In this document: piece after piece, positions 37,661-47,844 of the stretch | Position numbering within the stretch: the first letter of the stretch is position 1 | Layout: every line of letters begins with the position of its first letter | From: Nostoc foliaceum FACHB-393 | GTDB lineage: Bacteria; Cyanobacteriota; Cyanobacteriia; Cyanobacteriales; Nostocaceae | Length of the DNA: 64,000 nucleotides | Assembly (NCBI RefSeq): GCF_014698505.1 | Contig: NZ_JACJTD010000008.1 | Coordinates: 119,718-183,717, forward strand | Direction: 5' to 3' | Notes under the pieces: model-generated | Seen by the model: the letters and a program-made list of their open reading frames with translations, nothing else | Told to the model about the DNA's origin: nothing | The model's database searches: none | Translations under genes and position numbers: made by a program

Positions 37661-38962
37661 GTGAAAGTTTTAGTTGTAGGTAACGGAGGGCGCGAACACG
37701 CTCTGGCATGGAAACTGTTGCAATCTAATCAAATTGAGCAAGTTGTCTGTGTACCAGGGAATGGGGGTACAGCAAGTATGGAACGTTGCCAGAACTTGCC
37801 CCTAGCAGTCGATGATTTTGAGAGCATGAGCCGATATGCTCTAGAACATGGCATAACTCTGGTGATAGTTGGGCCAGAAGTGCCTTTGGCGAAGGGAATC
37901 ACAGATTACCTCCAAGACAAAGGATTAATGGTATTTGGCCCAATTAGAGCAGGAGCGCAAATTGAGGCGAGTAAAGCTTGGGCAAAAGCCCTGATGCAAG
38001 AAGCGGGGATTCCGACGGCACGAAGTGCGGTATTTACGCAGGCAGCAGCAGCAAAATCTTACATCCAATCTCAAGGAGCGCCAATTGTCGTCAAAGCTGA
38101 TGGCTTGGCGGCTGGTAAGGGTGTAATAGTGGCTGAAACAGTTGAACAGGCAGAAAGTGCCGTTGATGCAATTTTTCAGGGACAATTTGGCAGTGCTGGT
38201 GAATTTGTCGTCATTGAAGAATGTTTGATTGGGCAAGAAGTGTCAGTTTTAGCGTTAACCGATGGGTTAACAATTCGACCCTTGCTGCCAGCTCAAGACC
38301 ATAAGCGAATTGGTGACGGCGATACGGGCGAAAATACTGGTGGGATGGGAGCCTATGCCCCAGCACCCATCGCTACACCAGAGTTGATGGCACGCATTCA
38401 AACAGAAGTCTTAGAAAGAGCGATCGCAACCTTACGAGCTAAAGGCATTGATTACCGAGGTGTACTGTATGCTGGATTAATGATTGCACCCGATGGCGAC
38501 TTGAAGGTTTTGGAATTTAACTGTCGCTTCGGCGATCCCGAAACTCAGGTGATTTTGCCACTCTTAGCAACACCTCTAGAAGAATTGATTCTAGCTTGTG
38601 TACAACAGCGGTTAAGTGAATTGCCGCCCATTGCTTGGAAAGCGGGAGCATCTGCGACTGTCGTTGCAGCTTCAGGCGGTTATCCCGGAGAATATGAGAA
38701 AGGCCAGGTCATTACTGGCATTGGTGAGGCAGAGGCAACAGGAGCAACCGTATTTCATGCAGGTACGAAGTTGAACCAGCAACAAGAATTAGTGACAGAT
38801 GGGGGTCGAGTATTAAATGTGACCGGGATCGGAGAAAATTTTGAGCAAGCGATCACTCAAGCCTACGCAGGGATCAAATATATTCAGTTTGAGGGGATAT
38901 ATTACCGGAGAGATATTGGGCATAGAGTAGCGAGTGGGAAGCAAGAGGGGAAAACCCCATAA
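37661..38962 (+). CDS. purD: Phosphoribosylamine-glycine ligase (GAR synthetase)
   Basis: 433 residues if started at GTG 37661, which has GAGGAAAG just upstream and gives the canonical beginning KVLVVGNGGREHALAWKL. The frame is open from 37,583 but the extra 26 residues are not family-like. The ATP-grasp features are complete: GPEVPLAKGITDYL, VVKADGLAAGKGVIV, LLPAQDHKRIGDGDTGENTGGMGAY and EFNCRFGDPETQ. It catalyses the second step of purine synthesis. nblS follows 339 bp downstream. Confidence 0.95.
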   Translation: MKVLVVGNGGREHALAWKLLQSNQIEQVVCVPGNGGTASMERCQNLPLAVDDFESMSRYALEHGITLVIVGPEVPLAKGITDYLQDKGLMVFGPIRAGAQIEASKAWAKALMQEAGIPTARSAVFTQAAAAKSYIQSQGAPIVVKADGLAAGKGVIVAETVEQAESAVDAIFQGQFGSAGEFVVIEECLIGQEVSVLALTDGLTIRPLLPAQDHKRIGDGDTGENTGGMGAYAPAPIATPELMARIQTEVLERAIATLRAKGIDYRGVLYAGLMIAPDGDLKVLEFNCRFGDPETQVILPLLATPLEELILACVQQRLSELPPIAWKAGASATVVAASGGYPGEYEKGQVITGIGEAEATGATVFHAGTKLNQQQELVTDGGRVLNVTGIGENFEQAITQAYAGIKYIQFEGIYYRRDIGHRVASGKQEGKTP

Positions 38963-39301
38963 GCGATCGCTAAGGTATTCAATTTAAATGCAGTCTGATG
39001 TGTTTACTAGCAGCCGCTAACCTGAGGCGGACAACTAGCTCAAAATCACAACCGGTTGGATTTTTGTTAGACTGCTCATCTGTGCGTAACCAATAGTCAC
39101 AAAAATGAGGTTTAACGCGTTCATCCTCAACTGGATATTAACTCGGATGGCTGAAATGAGGTAAATTCGTTAAGACTACCTTACAGGAATATCCCCTGGA
39201 GTTTCCCATCTCTCTCTGTCCTCTTACATGTTTGTCAAATTAACTGTTAATTTTTTAGTTGTTGGGCTTTATAACAAAGACTACTAACAACTTTATTTAA
39301 G
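38963..39301. other. purD-nblS intergenic region
   Basis: About 340 bp, no gene. The sequence is mixed in composition with no obvious hairpin terminator. It should contain the nblS promoter; no motif could be fixed by eye. Confidence 0.5.
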
Positions 39302-41248
39302 ATGCTAAGTCTGTTAAAAACAATTCGACATGCGATCGCTACTTGGTGGTCGGAGTTCACACTCCAGACCAAATTATTGGCTGTGGCCACAATGGTAGTT
39401 TCTTTGGTGATGAGTGGTCTGACCTTCTGGGCTGTGAATACAATTCAGCAGGATGCGCGGATGAATGACACCCGCTTTGGTCGTGACTTGGGGCTGCTAC
39501 TTGCTGCCAATGTTGCCCCCCTAGTTGCTGACAATAATCTGACTGAGGTCGCCCAATTTTCTCAACGCTTCTACAGCAGCACCTCTAGTGTGCGTTATAT
39601 GCTCTACGCTGATGAAACCGGGGAAATCTTTTTTGGCATTCCTTTTTGGGAAGCAGAGGTAGAAAATTCCCTCACCATTAAACGGCGAATACAACTGCCA
39701 GAAGATTACCCTGGTGATGGGGAAAAGCCGATGGTACGGCAACACATGACCCCAGATGGAACAGTCACCGATGTGTTTATTCCCCTGATCGTCAATAAAA
39801 AATACTTAGGTGTATTAGCGATCGGTATCAACCCCAATCAGACCGCTGTCATTTCCACCAATTTTACCCGCGATGTTACCATTGCCGTTTTTATCACGAT
39901 TTGGGTAATGGTGATTTTGGCAGGTGTAATTAACGCCTTAACCATCACCAAGCCCATTAAAGAACTGCTGGTAGGGGTGAAGCAAATTGCTACCGGGAAT
40001 TTCAAACAGCGCATTGATTTACCTTTAGGGGGCGAACTGGGGGAGTTAATTTTAAGCTTTAATGAGATGGCAGAGCGATTAGAGCGCTATGAAGAACAGA
40101 ATATTGAGGAACTGACCGCAGAAAAAGCCAAGCTAGAAACCCTAGTTTCGACGATCGCAGATGGTGCTGTGTTGATTGATAACAACATGCAGGTGATTTT
40201 AGTCAACCCCACAGCACAGCGAATTTTTGGCTGGGAAGCAGCTGATGTGGTAGGCCAAAACGTATTACATCACTTGCCCCCAGCGGTACAAATGGAAATC
40301 ACCCGCCCATTGTACGAAATGGCCGCAGGCGAATGCGAAAGCGCCGAATTCCGAATTTTTATTAACCAACCCACCCCACGAACGATCCGCATTCTCTTGA
40401 CTACAGTCCTCAACGTGCAAAGAGAAAGCATCAAAGGCATTGCGATTACTGTCCAAGATATAACCCGTGAGGTGGAATTAAACGATGCAAAAAGCCAATT
40501 TATCAGCAACGTTTCTCACGAACTGCGAACGCCTCTATTCAACATCAAAACTTATATTGAAACCCTGCACGACTACGGCGAAGACTTAGCTTTGCAAGAA
40601 CGGCAAGAGTTTCTGCAAACAGTGAACCATGAAACCGATCGCCTAACCCGCCTAGTTAACGATGTTTTGGATTTGTCAAAACTCGAATCTGGTCGCCAGT
40701 ACAACTTCGATGGCGTAGATTTAGCCCAAGCGATCGAGCAAACACTGCGTACTTACCAACTCAACGCTAAAGATAAAGGTGTTGAACTCCTTCAGGAAGT
40801 TGCTCCTAATTTGCCGTTAGTAATGGGTAATTATGATCTGTTAGTACAAGTGTTTGGCAACCTGATTGGTAATGCCCTTAAATTCACCAAAGCCGGTGGT
40901 AAAGTAGCAATCCGTGCCTACCAACTAGATTTCAAACCCAGTCACACCCAATCTTCTCCAGTGCGGATTGAAATTTCCGATACTGGAATTGGCATCGCCA
41001 CAGAAGATCAACACTCAATTTTTGAACGCTTCTTTCGCGTAGAAAACCGAGTTCACACCCTAGAAGGCACGGGTTTAGGTTTATCGATTGTCAGAAATAT
41101 CATCGACAGACATCGTAGTAAAGTCCATCTGGTGAGTGAAGTTGGTATAGGCACCACTTTTTGGTTCGACTTAGCCGCCTATGAAGAAAAAGCGCCACCG
41201 ATACAAGTTGAACCTATTATTGAAGCATCCAAAATCACCACAGCCTGA
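39302..41248 (+). CDS. nblS: NblS/Hik33 (DspA) stress sensor histidine kinase
   Basis: 648 residues. Membrane helix about 25-47, periplasmic loop to about 195, second helix 196-218, HAMP (ITKPIKELLVGVKQI...), coiled coil, PAS (about 275-390; LIDNNMQVILVNPTAQRIFGWEAADVVG), HisKA with SNVSHELRTPLFNIKTYI (His406), and HATPase with GNLIGNALKFTK, ISDTGIGIATED and GTGLGLSIVRNI. This domain order and these sequences are characteristic of NblS/Hik33, the conserved cyanobacterial kinase for high light, cold and nutrient stress and phycobilisome degradation. All catalytic motifs are intact. purD precedes it. Confidence 0.93.
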   Translation: MLSLLKTIRHAIATWWSEFTLQTKLLAVATMVVSLVMSGLTFWAVNTIQQDARMNDTRFGRDLGLLLAANVAPLVADNNLTEVAQFSQRFYSSTSSVRYMLYADETGEIFFGIPFWEAEVENSLTIKRRIQLPEDYPGDGEKPMVRQHMTPDGTVTDVFIPLIVNKKYLGVLAIGINPNQTAVISTNFTRDVTIAVFITIWVMVILAGVINALTITKPIKELLVGVKQIATGNFKQRIDLPLGGELGELILSFNEMAERLERYEEQNIEELTAEKAKLETLVSTIADGAVLIDNNMQVILVNPTAQRIFGWEAADVVGQNVLHHLPPAVQMEITRPLYEMAAGECESAEFRIFINQPTPRTIRILLTTVLNVQRESIKGIAITVQDITREVELNDAKSQFISNVSHELRTPLFNIKTYIETLHDYGEDLALQERQEFLQTVNHETDRLTRLVNDVLDLSKLESGRQYNFDGVDLAQAIEQTLRTYQLNAKDKGVELLQEVAPNLPLVMGNYDLLVQVFGNLIGNALKFTKAGGKVAIRAYQLDFKPSHTQSSPVRIEISDTGIGIATEDQHSIFERFFRVENRVHTLEGTGLGLSIVRNIIDRHRSKVHLVSEVGIGTTFWFDLAAYEEKAPPIQVEPIIEASKITTA

Positions 41249-41504
41249 AGATTAGGGATTGGGCATTGTTTGTTATTTTTGACCATTCCTTATAAGGGTT
41301 ATTGCTTGTATGCAATACACTCTCACCTCTCTCCTTTTAGGCTATACCTGAGTACATTTTCTGTTATCCTCCCACCGTCTACATTACGAATGGATAGCTA
41401 TAAAGGAAGAGGGTTAAGGGGTGAGGTTTCGCGTTGATTTTTCAGATCAATTGCTAACTGCGATGTCTATGACGGGCTGCGCCTACGCAATTTCCACCAC
41501 AGCA
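41249..41504. repeat. Intergenic repeats downstream of nblS
   Basis: Contains a diverged CTCTCACCTCTCTCCTTTTAG element, its GGGTTAAGGGGTGAGG counterpart near 41,410, and at 41,459-41,492 the dispersed block GCGATGTCTATGACGGGCTG followed by CGCCTACGCA. No gene. Confidence 0.6.
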
Positions 41505-41773
41505 CGCTCACTCTTGCTACAATCTTCAGGCGCTGCTACTTATACTAGGGTATATGTGCAATTAATCACCACATGAATTTTGCCAGATTCAATCAATTCT
41601 TTGAGAAAAACCAAGTCTTCAGGGTTGGGTTGTTCAAACACAAACTTGACTTTTTGACTGGAGATAAATGCTGTTAAAGCTCTATACATAATGGTTTCGG
41701 GAGTGATAATTCCCTTGGGTTTGAGGACTCTTTTGGTTTGAAAGAGCGATCGCTCTGCTAACTTCCGATTCAC
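41505..41773 (-). pseudogene. Broken second copy of the MDR oxidoreductase 3' end
   Basis: A 77-residue frame (RSLFQTKRVLKPKGII..., NPEDLVFLKELIESGKIHVV) parallels the last ~100 residues of the complete oxidoreductase at 43,918-44,862, on the same strand. The central piece is deleted or scrambled and the expected C-terminus is shifted out of frame; the homologous DNA continues into 41,505-41,540 after the stop. No N-terminal Rossmann part is present. It is a decayed partial duplicate. Confidence 0.82.
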
Positions 41774-41941
41774 CCATTTTTTGATAAATTAAGAAAAATA
41801 CGGGTATATAAATATATTTAACGAAGTGTTCTCAAAAACGACTACCCCTGAGTAATGTTTGTTCTAACTCTCGGAAAAATCGGCTAGCCGAGAGTTCTGT
41901 GTAACATAAATCACCACAACGCTAGAGGGAAGTTCAGAATC

Positions 41942-43822
41942 ATGATGTTTGCTCTAAAACCAACACAGATACTCAGACGCATAATATCTGCATCACTAGT
42001 TAGTTTTATGTCCTTAGAGGTTGTTCCCACCGCAGCGTTCGGCAACCCACCCCCTGCGTCTGTCGAAACCAAGCTGAAAGTGCCTAGCACAATGTCTTAT
42101 GAACCGTTTAATACTAACCGTTACTTAAAAGTGCCGCCCAATTTCTCTATCTCTGTTTATGCTCGCATTAAGCAAGCTCGCTTTATGGCAGTTGCTCCCA
42201 ATGGGGATCTTCTAGTGTCACAGCCCAGTACAGGTAAAGTGTTAATTGTCCGGCCAAATGGCAGCAAAGACCCAATTATTTCTGACTTCGTGACAGATCT
42301 ACGCAAACCACACGACATTGTATTTCATAAAATTGGCGATACCACATACATTTATATCTCAGAGACTCATCAAATTAACCGCTTCATCTACAACTCTGGA
42401 GACCTAATCGCCAAAAATCGTCAAATCGTTGTAATTGGTTTACCAGACAGCAGCACATCAGAACTCAAAGGCTCTTATGGTCACGAACTGAAAAATATTG
42501 CACTTGATTCCAACCACAAACTGTACGTGTCGATTGCCTCTACGTGCAATGCCTGCCTGGAAGATACTGTCAGTTACCCAAAGCGTGGTGCGATTTACGT
42601 GTACGACGCTGATGGAACCAATCAGCGGCTTTTTGCCGAAGGATTACGTAATGCCGAAGGGTTAGCATTCTTGCCTGGCACAAATGACCTTTGGGTAGTC
42701 GTTAATAATCGAGATAACATCGCCTATCCCTTCAACGATAGCAGTGGCAATTACGGTAAGATTATCCCCTCTTACGTAGACAACCACCCGCCAGAGGAGT
42801 TCACAAAAGTCCGAGATGGCGGTAACTATGGTTGGCCATTCTGCAACCCTAATCCTGACACGCCAACTGGCCTCAACAATATGCCGTTTGACCTAGATTA
42901 TCAGTTCAATGCTGATGGACGTGTTAATTGCAATGCAATGGACAGGATTGACAAAGGTATCCAAGCCCATTCGGCTCCCTTGGGACTAACATTCTTACAA
43001 GATACCAAGTTTCCCAGCCTGTACTCAAGTGGTGCTGTGACGGGGCTGCATGGTTCATGGAATCGGCAGAAAAAAACAGGCTACAAAATAGCTTACTTTC
43101 CCTGGAACAGTACGACAAAGAGTCTAGGGGAGGAGATGGATTTAGTCAATGGTTGGCTAGTTCCCGAAACGCAAGAAGTGTGGGGACGACCCGTGGATAT
43201 GGTAGTTGACCAGCAAGGTAATTTGTTAATTTCGGATGACTACAGCGGCACCATCTACAAGCTCTCCTACAATCTCTCCTCCACGCCGTCAGCACAGGTT
43301 AAGGTCTACAGTGACCCTAATTTTGCTGGAGTTTCCCAGTCATTTCCTACAAGCCCAGGAGTATACAAAGCCAACCAAGGTGACTTAAATATTGTTGGTA
43401 ATGATGCTATTAGCTCATTAAGTGTACCACAGGGTACAGTGGTACGTGTTTGCCAACATGAAACCGGTGGTCGATGCCGTGAGTTTGGTGCTGGTGATTA
43501 TAACTCCGTTGGGGCTGACTTAGATAACAGAATCTCGTTTATAGAGGTCAACCCGTCAGTACAGGTTAAGGTCTACAGTGACCCTAATTTTGCTGGAGTT
43601 TCCCAGTCATTTCCTACAAGCCCAGGAGTATATAAAGCTAACCAAGGTGACTTAAATATTGTTGGTAATGATGCTATTAGCTCATTAAGTGTACCACCGG
43701 GTACAGTGGTACGTGTTTGCCAACATGAAATCGGTGGTCGATGCCGTGAGTTTGGTGCTGGTGATTATAAATCCGTTGAGGCTGACTTAGATAACAGAAT
43801 CTCGTTTATAGAGGTCAAATAG
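41942..43822 (+). CDS. PQQ-type sugar dehydrogenase-like protein with two beta/gamma-crystallin domains
   Basis: 626 residues. Signal peptide about 1-36 (cleavage near TAAFG). Residues ~55-440 form a glucose/sorbosone dehydrogenase-like six-bladed propeller: RFMAVAPNGDLLVSQPSTGKV, GHELKNIALDSNHKLYVSI, GLRNAEGLAFLPGTNDLWVVVNNRDN, and DDYSGTIYKLSY at its end. The C-terminus is two 89-residue modules (VKVYSDPNFAGVSQSFP... and VRVCQHE) with the Greek-key pattern of beta/gamma-crystallins. The modules repeat with a 267-bp period and are almost identical in DNA, hence recently duplicated. Probably a secreted or periplasmic protein; whether it oxidises sugars with PQQ is inferred. It lies between the broken and intact copies of an oxidoreductase. 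Confidence 0.85.
   Translation: MMFALKPTQILRRIISASLVSFMSLEVVPTAAFGNPPPASVETKLKVPSTMSYEPFNTNRYLKVPPNFSISVYARIKQARFMAVAPNGDLLVSQPSTGKVLIVRPNGSKDPIISDFVTDLRKPHDIVFHKIGDTTYIYISETHQINRFIYNSGDLIAKNRQIVVIGLPDSSTSELKGSYGHELKNIALDSNHKLYVSIASTCNACLEDTVSYPKRGAIYVYDADGTNQRLFAEGLRNAEGLAFLPGTNDLWVVVNNRDNIAYPFNDSSGNYGKIIPSYVDNHPPEEFTKVRDGGNYGWPFCNPNPDTPTGLNNMPFDLDYQFNADGRVNCNAMDRIDKGIQAHSAPLGLTFLQDTKFPSLYSSGAVTGLHGSWNRQKKTGYKIAYFPWNSTTKSLGEEMDLVNGWLVPETQEVWGRPVDMVVDQQGNLLISDDYSGTIYKLSYNLSSTPSAQVKVYSDPNFAGVSQSFPTSPGVYKANQGDLNIVGNDAISSLSVPQGTVVRVCQHETGGRCREFGAGDYNSVGADLDNRISFIEVNPSVQVKVYSDPNFAGVSQSFPTSPGVYKANQGDLNIVGNDAISSLSVPPGTVVRVCQHEIGGRCREFGAGDYKSVEADLDNRISFIEVK
43295..43822 (+). repeat. 267-bp tandem duplication inside the sugar-dehydrogenase gene
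   Basis: Copy 1 spans 43295-43561 and copy 2 43562-43822. They differ by only a handful of bases (for example CAGGGTACA/CGGGTACA, GAAACC/GAAATC, AACTCC/AAATCC). It adds exactly one crystallin-like module in frame. Confidence 0.93.
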
Positions 43823-43917
43823 CACCACTCACCGAATTTTAGATTTTAAATTTTGGATTTTGGATTGAATAATTTAAAATCCAAAATTTAAAAAGGTCTG
43901 AGAGGATCTTTGGAAGG

Positions 43918-44862
43918 TCAACTAGAAACTGCGATCGCAATTTTACCCACTGCACGCCCAGTTTCGCTATAATCATGAGCCGCCGCTAATTCTTCTAAGG
44001 GATATGTGCGATCAATCACCACACAAATTTTACCCGCTTCAATCAATTCTTTCAGATAAACCAAGTCCTGAGTGTTGGGTTTTTCTAGGATAAATTTCGC
44101 TTTTTGACCGGGAAGGAATGCTGTTAAGATGCCCTCTAAGAAGACTTCAGGGCTGGGTAGTGTGGTGATATAAATTCCGTTGGGTTTGAGGACTCTTTTG
44201 GTTTGTGAGAGCGATCGCTTACCCACTGCATCAAAGATAATGTCATACTGCGCTATATCTTGGGTGAAATCTTGCTGCGTATAATCAATCACGCGGTCTG
44301 CTAAGAGAGATTTCACCAAATCCAAGTTTTTGGTACTGCAAACTCCCGTCACCACTGCCCCTAAAGCCTTAGCAATTTGTACTGCAAAACTGCCTACACC
44401 GCCCGCAGCACCATTAATCAAAACAGTTTGTCCTGTTTGAATATTTCCCTCATTTCGCAGGGCTTGCAAAGCCGTGAGTGCCGCTAAGGGAACAGCCGCA
44501 GCTTCTTCATAAGATAAGTTTGTTGGTTTGAGAGCCACCAAATTTTCTGGGACGGCTGCAAATTCGGCATAGCCTCCTCCAGGGAAGCTAGTACTGCCAT
44601 AAATAGCATCTCCTGGTTTAAAACGGGTGACACCAGAGCCAACGGCTACCACATCTCCCGCCACATCAAACCCCAGAATCTTTGGAAAATTGCTGCCGCT
44701 AATCAAACTCAACATCCCTTTACGGATTTTCCAATCAATGGGATTAACGCTACTAGCACGAACTTTCACAAGTAACTGCGTTGGTTCAATTTTCGGCTGC
44801 TCCACGTCTTCATAGTGCAACACCTCAGCCGCGCCATACCGACGGATAACGACTGCTTTCAT
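43918..44862 (-). CDS. Zinc-independent MDR oxidoreductase (quinone reductase-like)
   Basis: 314 residues. N-terminal GroES-like domain (VLHYEDVEQPKIEPTQLLVKVRASSVNPIDWKIRKG; FDVAGDVVAVGSGV) and a Rossmann domain with TVLINGAAGGVGSFAVQIAKALGA, matching the NADPH:quinone oxidoreductase group. The zinc-ligand cysteines of true alcohol dehydrogenases are absent. It should reduce quinones or enones with NADPH. A decayed copy of its 3' end lies at 41,505-41,773, on the other side of the sugar-dehydrogenase gene. ATG at 44862. Confidence 0.92.
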   Translation of the reverse strand: MKAVVIRRYGAAEVLHYEDVEQPKIEPTQLLVKVRASSVNPIDWKIRKGMLSLISGSNFPKILGFDVAGDVVAVGSGVTRFKPGDAIYGSTSFPGGGYAEFAAVPENLVALKPTNLSYEEAAAVPLAALTALQALRNEGNIQTGQTVLINGAAGGVGSFAVQIAKALGAVVTGVCSTKNLDLVKSLLADRVIDYTQQDFTQDIAQYDIIFDAVGKRSLSQTKRVLKPNGIYITTLPSPEVFLEGILTAFLPGQKAKFILEKPNTQDLVYLKELIEAGKICVVIDRTYPLEELAAAHDYSETGRAVGKIAIAVSS

Positions 44863-44933
44863 CGCATTCCTCCTGCTACCCTGTTTGACTCACACAACTC
44901 AGACAGCCTATTTTTCCTGATAAATCTAGTGTA

Positions 44934-45080
44934 GCGATGTCTACGACGGGCTATGACGCTCTCTACGAGACGCTGCGCGTAGCTTGCTTCCCTGTAAGGG
45001 TACGCGGACTGGCTAACGCTTCTCTACGAGACGCTACGCGTAGCTTGCTTCCACGGAGTGGTACGCTATCGGTGTCGCAA
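44934..45080. repeat. Compound dispersed repeat
   Basis: GCGATGTCTACGACGGGCTA, then two tandem copies of a block with TCTCTACGAGACGCT, GCGTAGCTTGCTTCC and GGTACGC. This is the largest example of the dispersed family in the window. The same vocabulary reappears at about 60,265-60,345. Confidence 0.85.
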
Positions 45081-45294
45081 GGCTGATTATCTCTGAATCC
45101 ACAGAGGTGGACTTTGCTTGTGTAGTCGGGATTTCTAGCCACCCAATACTTTTAAAACGTTTCGATAAAACCCATTATCTTTATTCGTCAGTCGTAAATA
45201 CAACACCTTCATACACCAGTTCAATTGGACATTCAAACTCAATGCTCGATAAAGTGACGATATCTCCAGCCGTGTAGGGATACACTCTGACTTT

Positions 45295-45385
45295 TCACAG
45301 TATCTCAAAGTCTTTCTCCTTTTAGGAGAAAGACTTTGAATTTTACCCCTTCCCGCGTCGGGAAGGGGGTTAGGGGATTAGGTTT
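45295..45385. repeat. Palindromic dispersed repeat
   Basis: GTCTTTCTCCTTTTAGGAGAAAGAC hairpin followed by CCCTTCCCGCGTCGGGAAGGG and a GGTTAGGGG tail, the same two-part element as at 13,470. It marks the upstream part of the 1.5-kb gene-free region before nifB. Confidence 0.8.
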
Positions 45386-46385
45386 TTCGCAAAGGTTCGT
45401 ATTGAGCAATTCAGAAAATTCATTGCGATCGCTCAATCATGTTAGATTGTAGTTTGTTGTTTCTCTTAAACACAAAATCTGAGAATTTCTTACCCATCTC
45501 CTCATTGTGGGAATGAAAAAAAGGAGTTGAAAGTTAAGTTTTTTGAAAATTATGTGCAGCAACACACCTATCCCCATTAGCTTATATGGCTTATCAGATA
45601 AGACTTAGAACCACAATTGAATATTATTGTCAAAGCAAAAATTAAATAAATATGAATTGCATTTTTACCCTCAAAAAAATGATATGTTAGATACAGAATT
45701 GAATTTCGCACGTTTCTGGAGTAGAACGATGTAGACTACTCCAGTTTTTCACCCTCAAACCCTTGGTCTTGACTGCTTTTGACGGAATTTGAGGGCAATC
45801 TGAGTACACATTTAAATAACCCAAACCCAGTTACAAGTAGATTAAATTCCTTGTTGGGATTGGGTTTGAACTGAGTACAAAGAAATCCTGAACCCCTATC
45901 TATAAACACTAGAACCCCAACCAAAAAACACTAGAACCCCTACCCGAAAAAAACTTTTTTAATTCTTGTAATGCTTTAAGAATTAGGGTTTTTAGTATTT
46001 GAGTACAAACGTAATAAATCCAATAAATTCTATCCTAGATAGACATATCGCCTAACTTCAAGACGGCTGATATAAATCTTTTATCGCCAATCACTTAACG
46101 CTCTGAAACAAAACAAAGCGAAAAGTGAGTGGAGGGATGACATAGCACCATGCCTGAAGTGAAGAGAAGTCGCGGCTGTAAGCACAAATTCTACCCAAGA
46201 ACCGAACGTTGACACACACCAGCCGAACATCAGATATCTATTGCCTGCTTGACTTGAAAACAAGTCGCCCGAACCCAAGGGTTTGCAGGCAGTGTGGAAG
46301 ACGCGACTTCAATTCTGGGCATGAAAGAGTAGCAACAACATCTCCCACAGTGGCAGCCAAGTCCACCGACCTTTTGCGAAATTCA
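45386..46385 (+). promoter_or_regulatory. Long upstream region of nifB with a 22-bp-spaced direct repeat
   Basis: No credible gene. The 15-mer AAACACTAGAACCCC occurs at 45904-45918 and 45926-45940, that is with 22-bp spacing (two helical turns), about 450 bp before the nifB ATG, and a related inverted sequence (TTAGGGTTTTTAGT) lies at about 45,980. This arrangement looks like a regulator binding region. Heterocyst nifB promoters in Anabaena depend on CnfR; I cannot show that this is its site. Confidence 0.45.
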
Positions 46386-47831
46386 ATGACATCACCGTCT
46401 ACACGACTCCTCAACTCTAACGCTACGGAATCGACAACCCAAGCAAAATCCGGTGGTTGCGGCTGCGACAGCACCAGCAGCACCACCGTGGAAAGGGACG
46501 AAAAGCTCCAAGAACGCATTGCTAAACATCCCTGCTACAGCGAAGACGCTCATCACCACTACGCCCGGATGCACGTTGCAGTTGCTCCAGCTTGCAACAT
46601 TCAATGCAACTATTGCAACCGCAAATATGATTGCGCTAACGAAAGCCGTCCTGGAGTAGTTAGCGAATTGCTAACACCAGAACAAGCAGCACACAAAGCT
46701 TTGGTCATTGGCGGCAAGATTCCCCAAATGACAGTTGTGGGAATTGCCGGCCCTGGCGACCCATTAGCGAACCCAGAAAAAACCTTCCGCACATTTGAGT
46801 TGATTGCAGAACAAGCACCAGACATCAAGCTGTGCTTATCAACCAATGGTTTAATGCTGCCCGACTACATCGATCGCATTAAACAATTAAATATAGATCA
46901 CGTTACGATCACCATTAATATGGTAGATCCAGAGATCGGTGCTAAGATTTATCCTTGGGTTCACTACAGACGCAAGCGTTATAGAGGCATTGAAGGCGCA
47001 AGAATTCTCCACGAAAGACAGATGGAAGGATTGCAAGCCCTGAAAGATGCTGATATCTTGTGCAAAGTTAACTCAGTAATGATTCCCGGAATTAATGACC
47101 ATCACTTAGTCGAAGTGAATCGAGTCATTCGTGAAAAAGGTGCATTCTTGCACAACATCATGCCATTGATTTCTGCACCAGAACATGGCACACACTTCGG
47201 TTTAACCGGTCAACGCGGCCCCACACCCAAAGAACTCAAAGAAGTTCAAGACAATTGCTCCGGTAACATGAAAATGATGCGCCACTGTCGCCAGTGCCGC
47301 GCCGATGCAGTCGGATTGTTGGGAGAAGACCGCAGCCAGGAATTTTCCAAAGAGAAATTCTTGGAAATGACTCCAGAATATGACATGGAGCAACGCGCTA
47401 CCGTTCACGAAGGGATTGAGAAGTTTAAAGAAGAACTTAAAGTAGCCAAAGATAAAGCGCTTGCCGGCAAGAAATTTGCCAACAGTCCCAAAATCTTAGT
47501 TGCAGTAGCAACCAAAGGCGGTGGATTGGTTAACCAACACTTCGGTCATGCGAAAGAATTCCAAATTTACGAAGTGGGTGGGGACGAAGTTCGCTTTGTC
47601 AGCCATCGCAAAATTGACCAATACTGCCAAGGTGGATACGGCGAAGAAGCTTCTTTTGAGCATATTATGAAAGCGATCGCAGATTGCAAAGCAGTTTTAG
47701 TTTCCAAGATTGGTAACTGTCCTCAAGAAAAATTGCAAGAAGCTGGAATCAAGACTGTTGAAGCTTACGACGTAATTGAAAAAGTTGCTTTGGAGTTCTA
47801 CGAGCAATACGTTAAGGAATTAGGTAACTAG
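46386..47831 (+). CDS. nifB: NifB: radical-SAM FeMo-cofactor biosynthesis protein
   Basis: 481 residues. The frame is open from 46,209 but ATG 46386 gives the cyanobacterial start [11 protein letters not shown]. The radical-SAM cluster motif is [14 protein letters not shown] (after HVAVAPA); the SAM-binding [15 protein letters not shown] and [12 protein letters not shown] follow. The C-terminal ~110 residues ([28 protein letters not shown]) form the NafY/NifX-like domain. It makes NifB-co, the precursor of the nitrogenase cofactor. First gene of the nifB-fdxN-nifS-nifU group; transcription from the long region upstream. Confidence 0.96.
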   Translation: MTSPSTRLLNSNATESTTQAKSGGCGCDSTSSTTVERDEKLQERIAKHPCYSEDAHHHYARMHVAVAPACNIQCNYCNRKYDCANESRPGVVSELLTPEQAAHKALVIGGKIPQMTVVGIAGPGDPLANPEKTFRTFELIAEQAPDIKLCLSTNGLMLPDYIDRIKQLNIDHVTITINMVDPEIGAKIYPWVHYRRKRYRGIEGARILHERQMEGLQALKDADILCKVNSVMIPGINDHHLVEVNRVIREKGAFLHNIMPLISAPEHGTHFGLTGQRGPTPKELKEVQDNCSGNMKMMRHCRQCRADAVGLLGEDRSQEFSKEKFLEMTPEYDMEQRATVHEGIEKFKEELKVAKDKALAGKKFANSPKILVAVATKGGGLVNQHFGHAKEFQIYEVGGDEVRFVSHRKIDQYCQGGYGEEASFEHIMKAIADCKAVLVSKIGNCPQEKLQEAGIKTVEAYDVIEKVALEFYEQYVKELGN

Positions 47832-47844
47832 GGAATAGGTTACA

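Noticed and set aside
45736..45924. A 62-residue minus-strand frame in the nifB upstream region
   Set aside because: It overlaps the 22-bp-spaced direct repeat and has no start context or homology-like pattern.
46209..46385. Upstream extension of nifB
   Set aside because: NifB family proteins start near MTSPSTRLL; the extra 59 residues are not family-like and use a TTG start.
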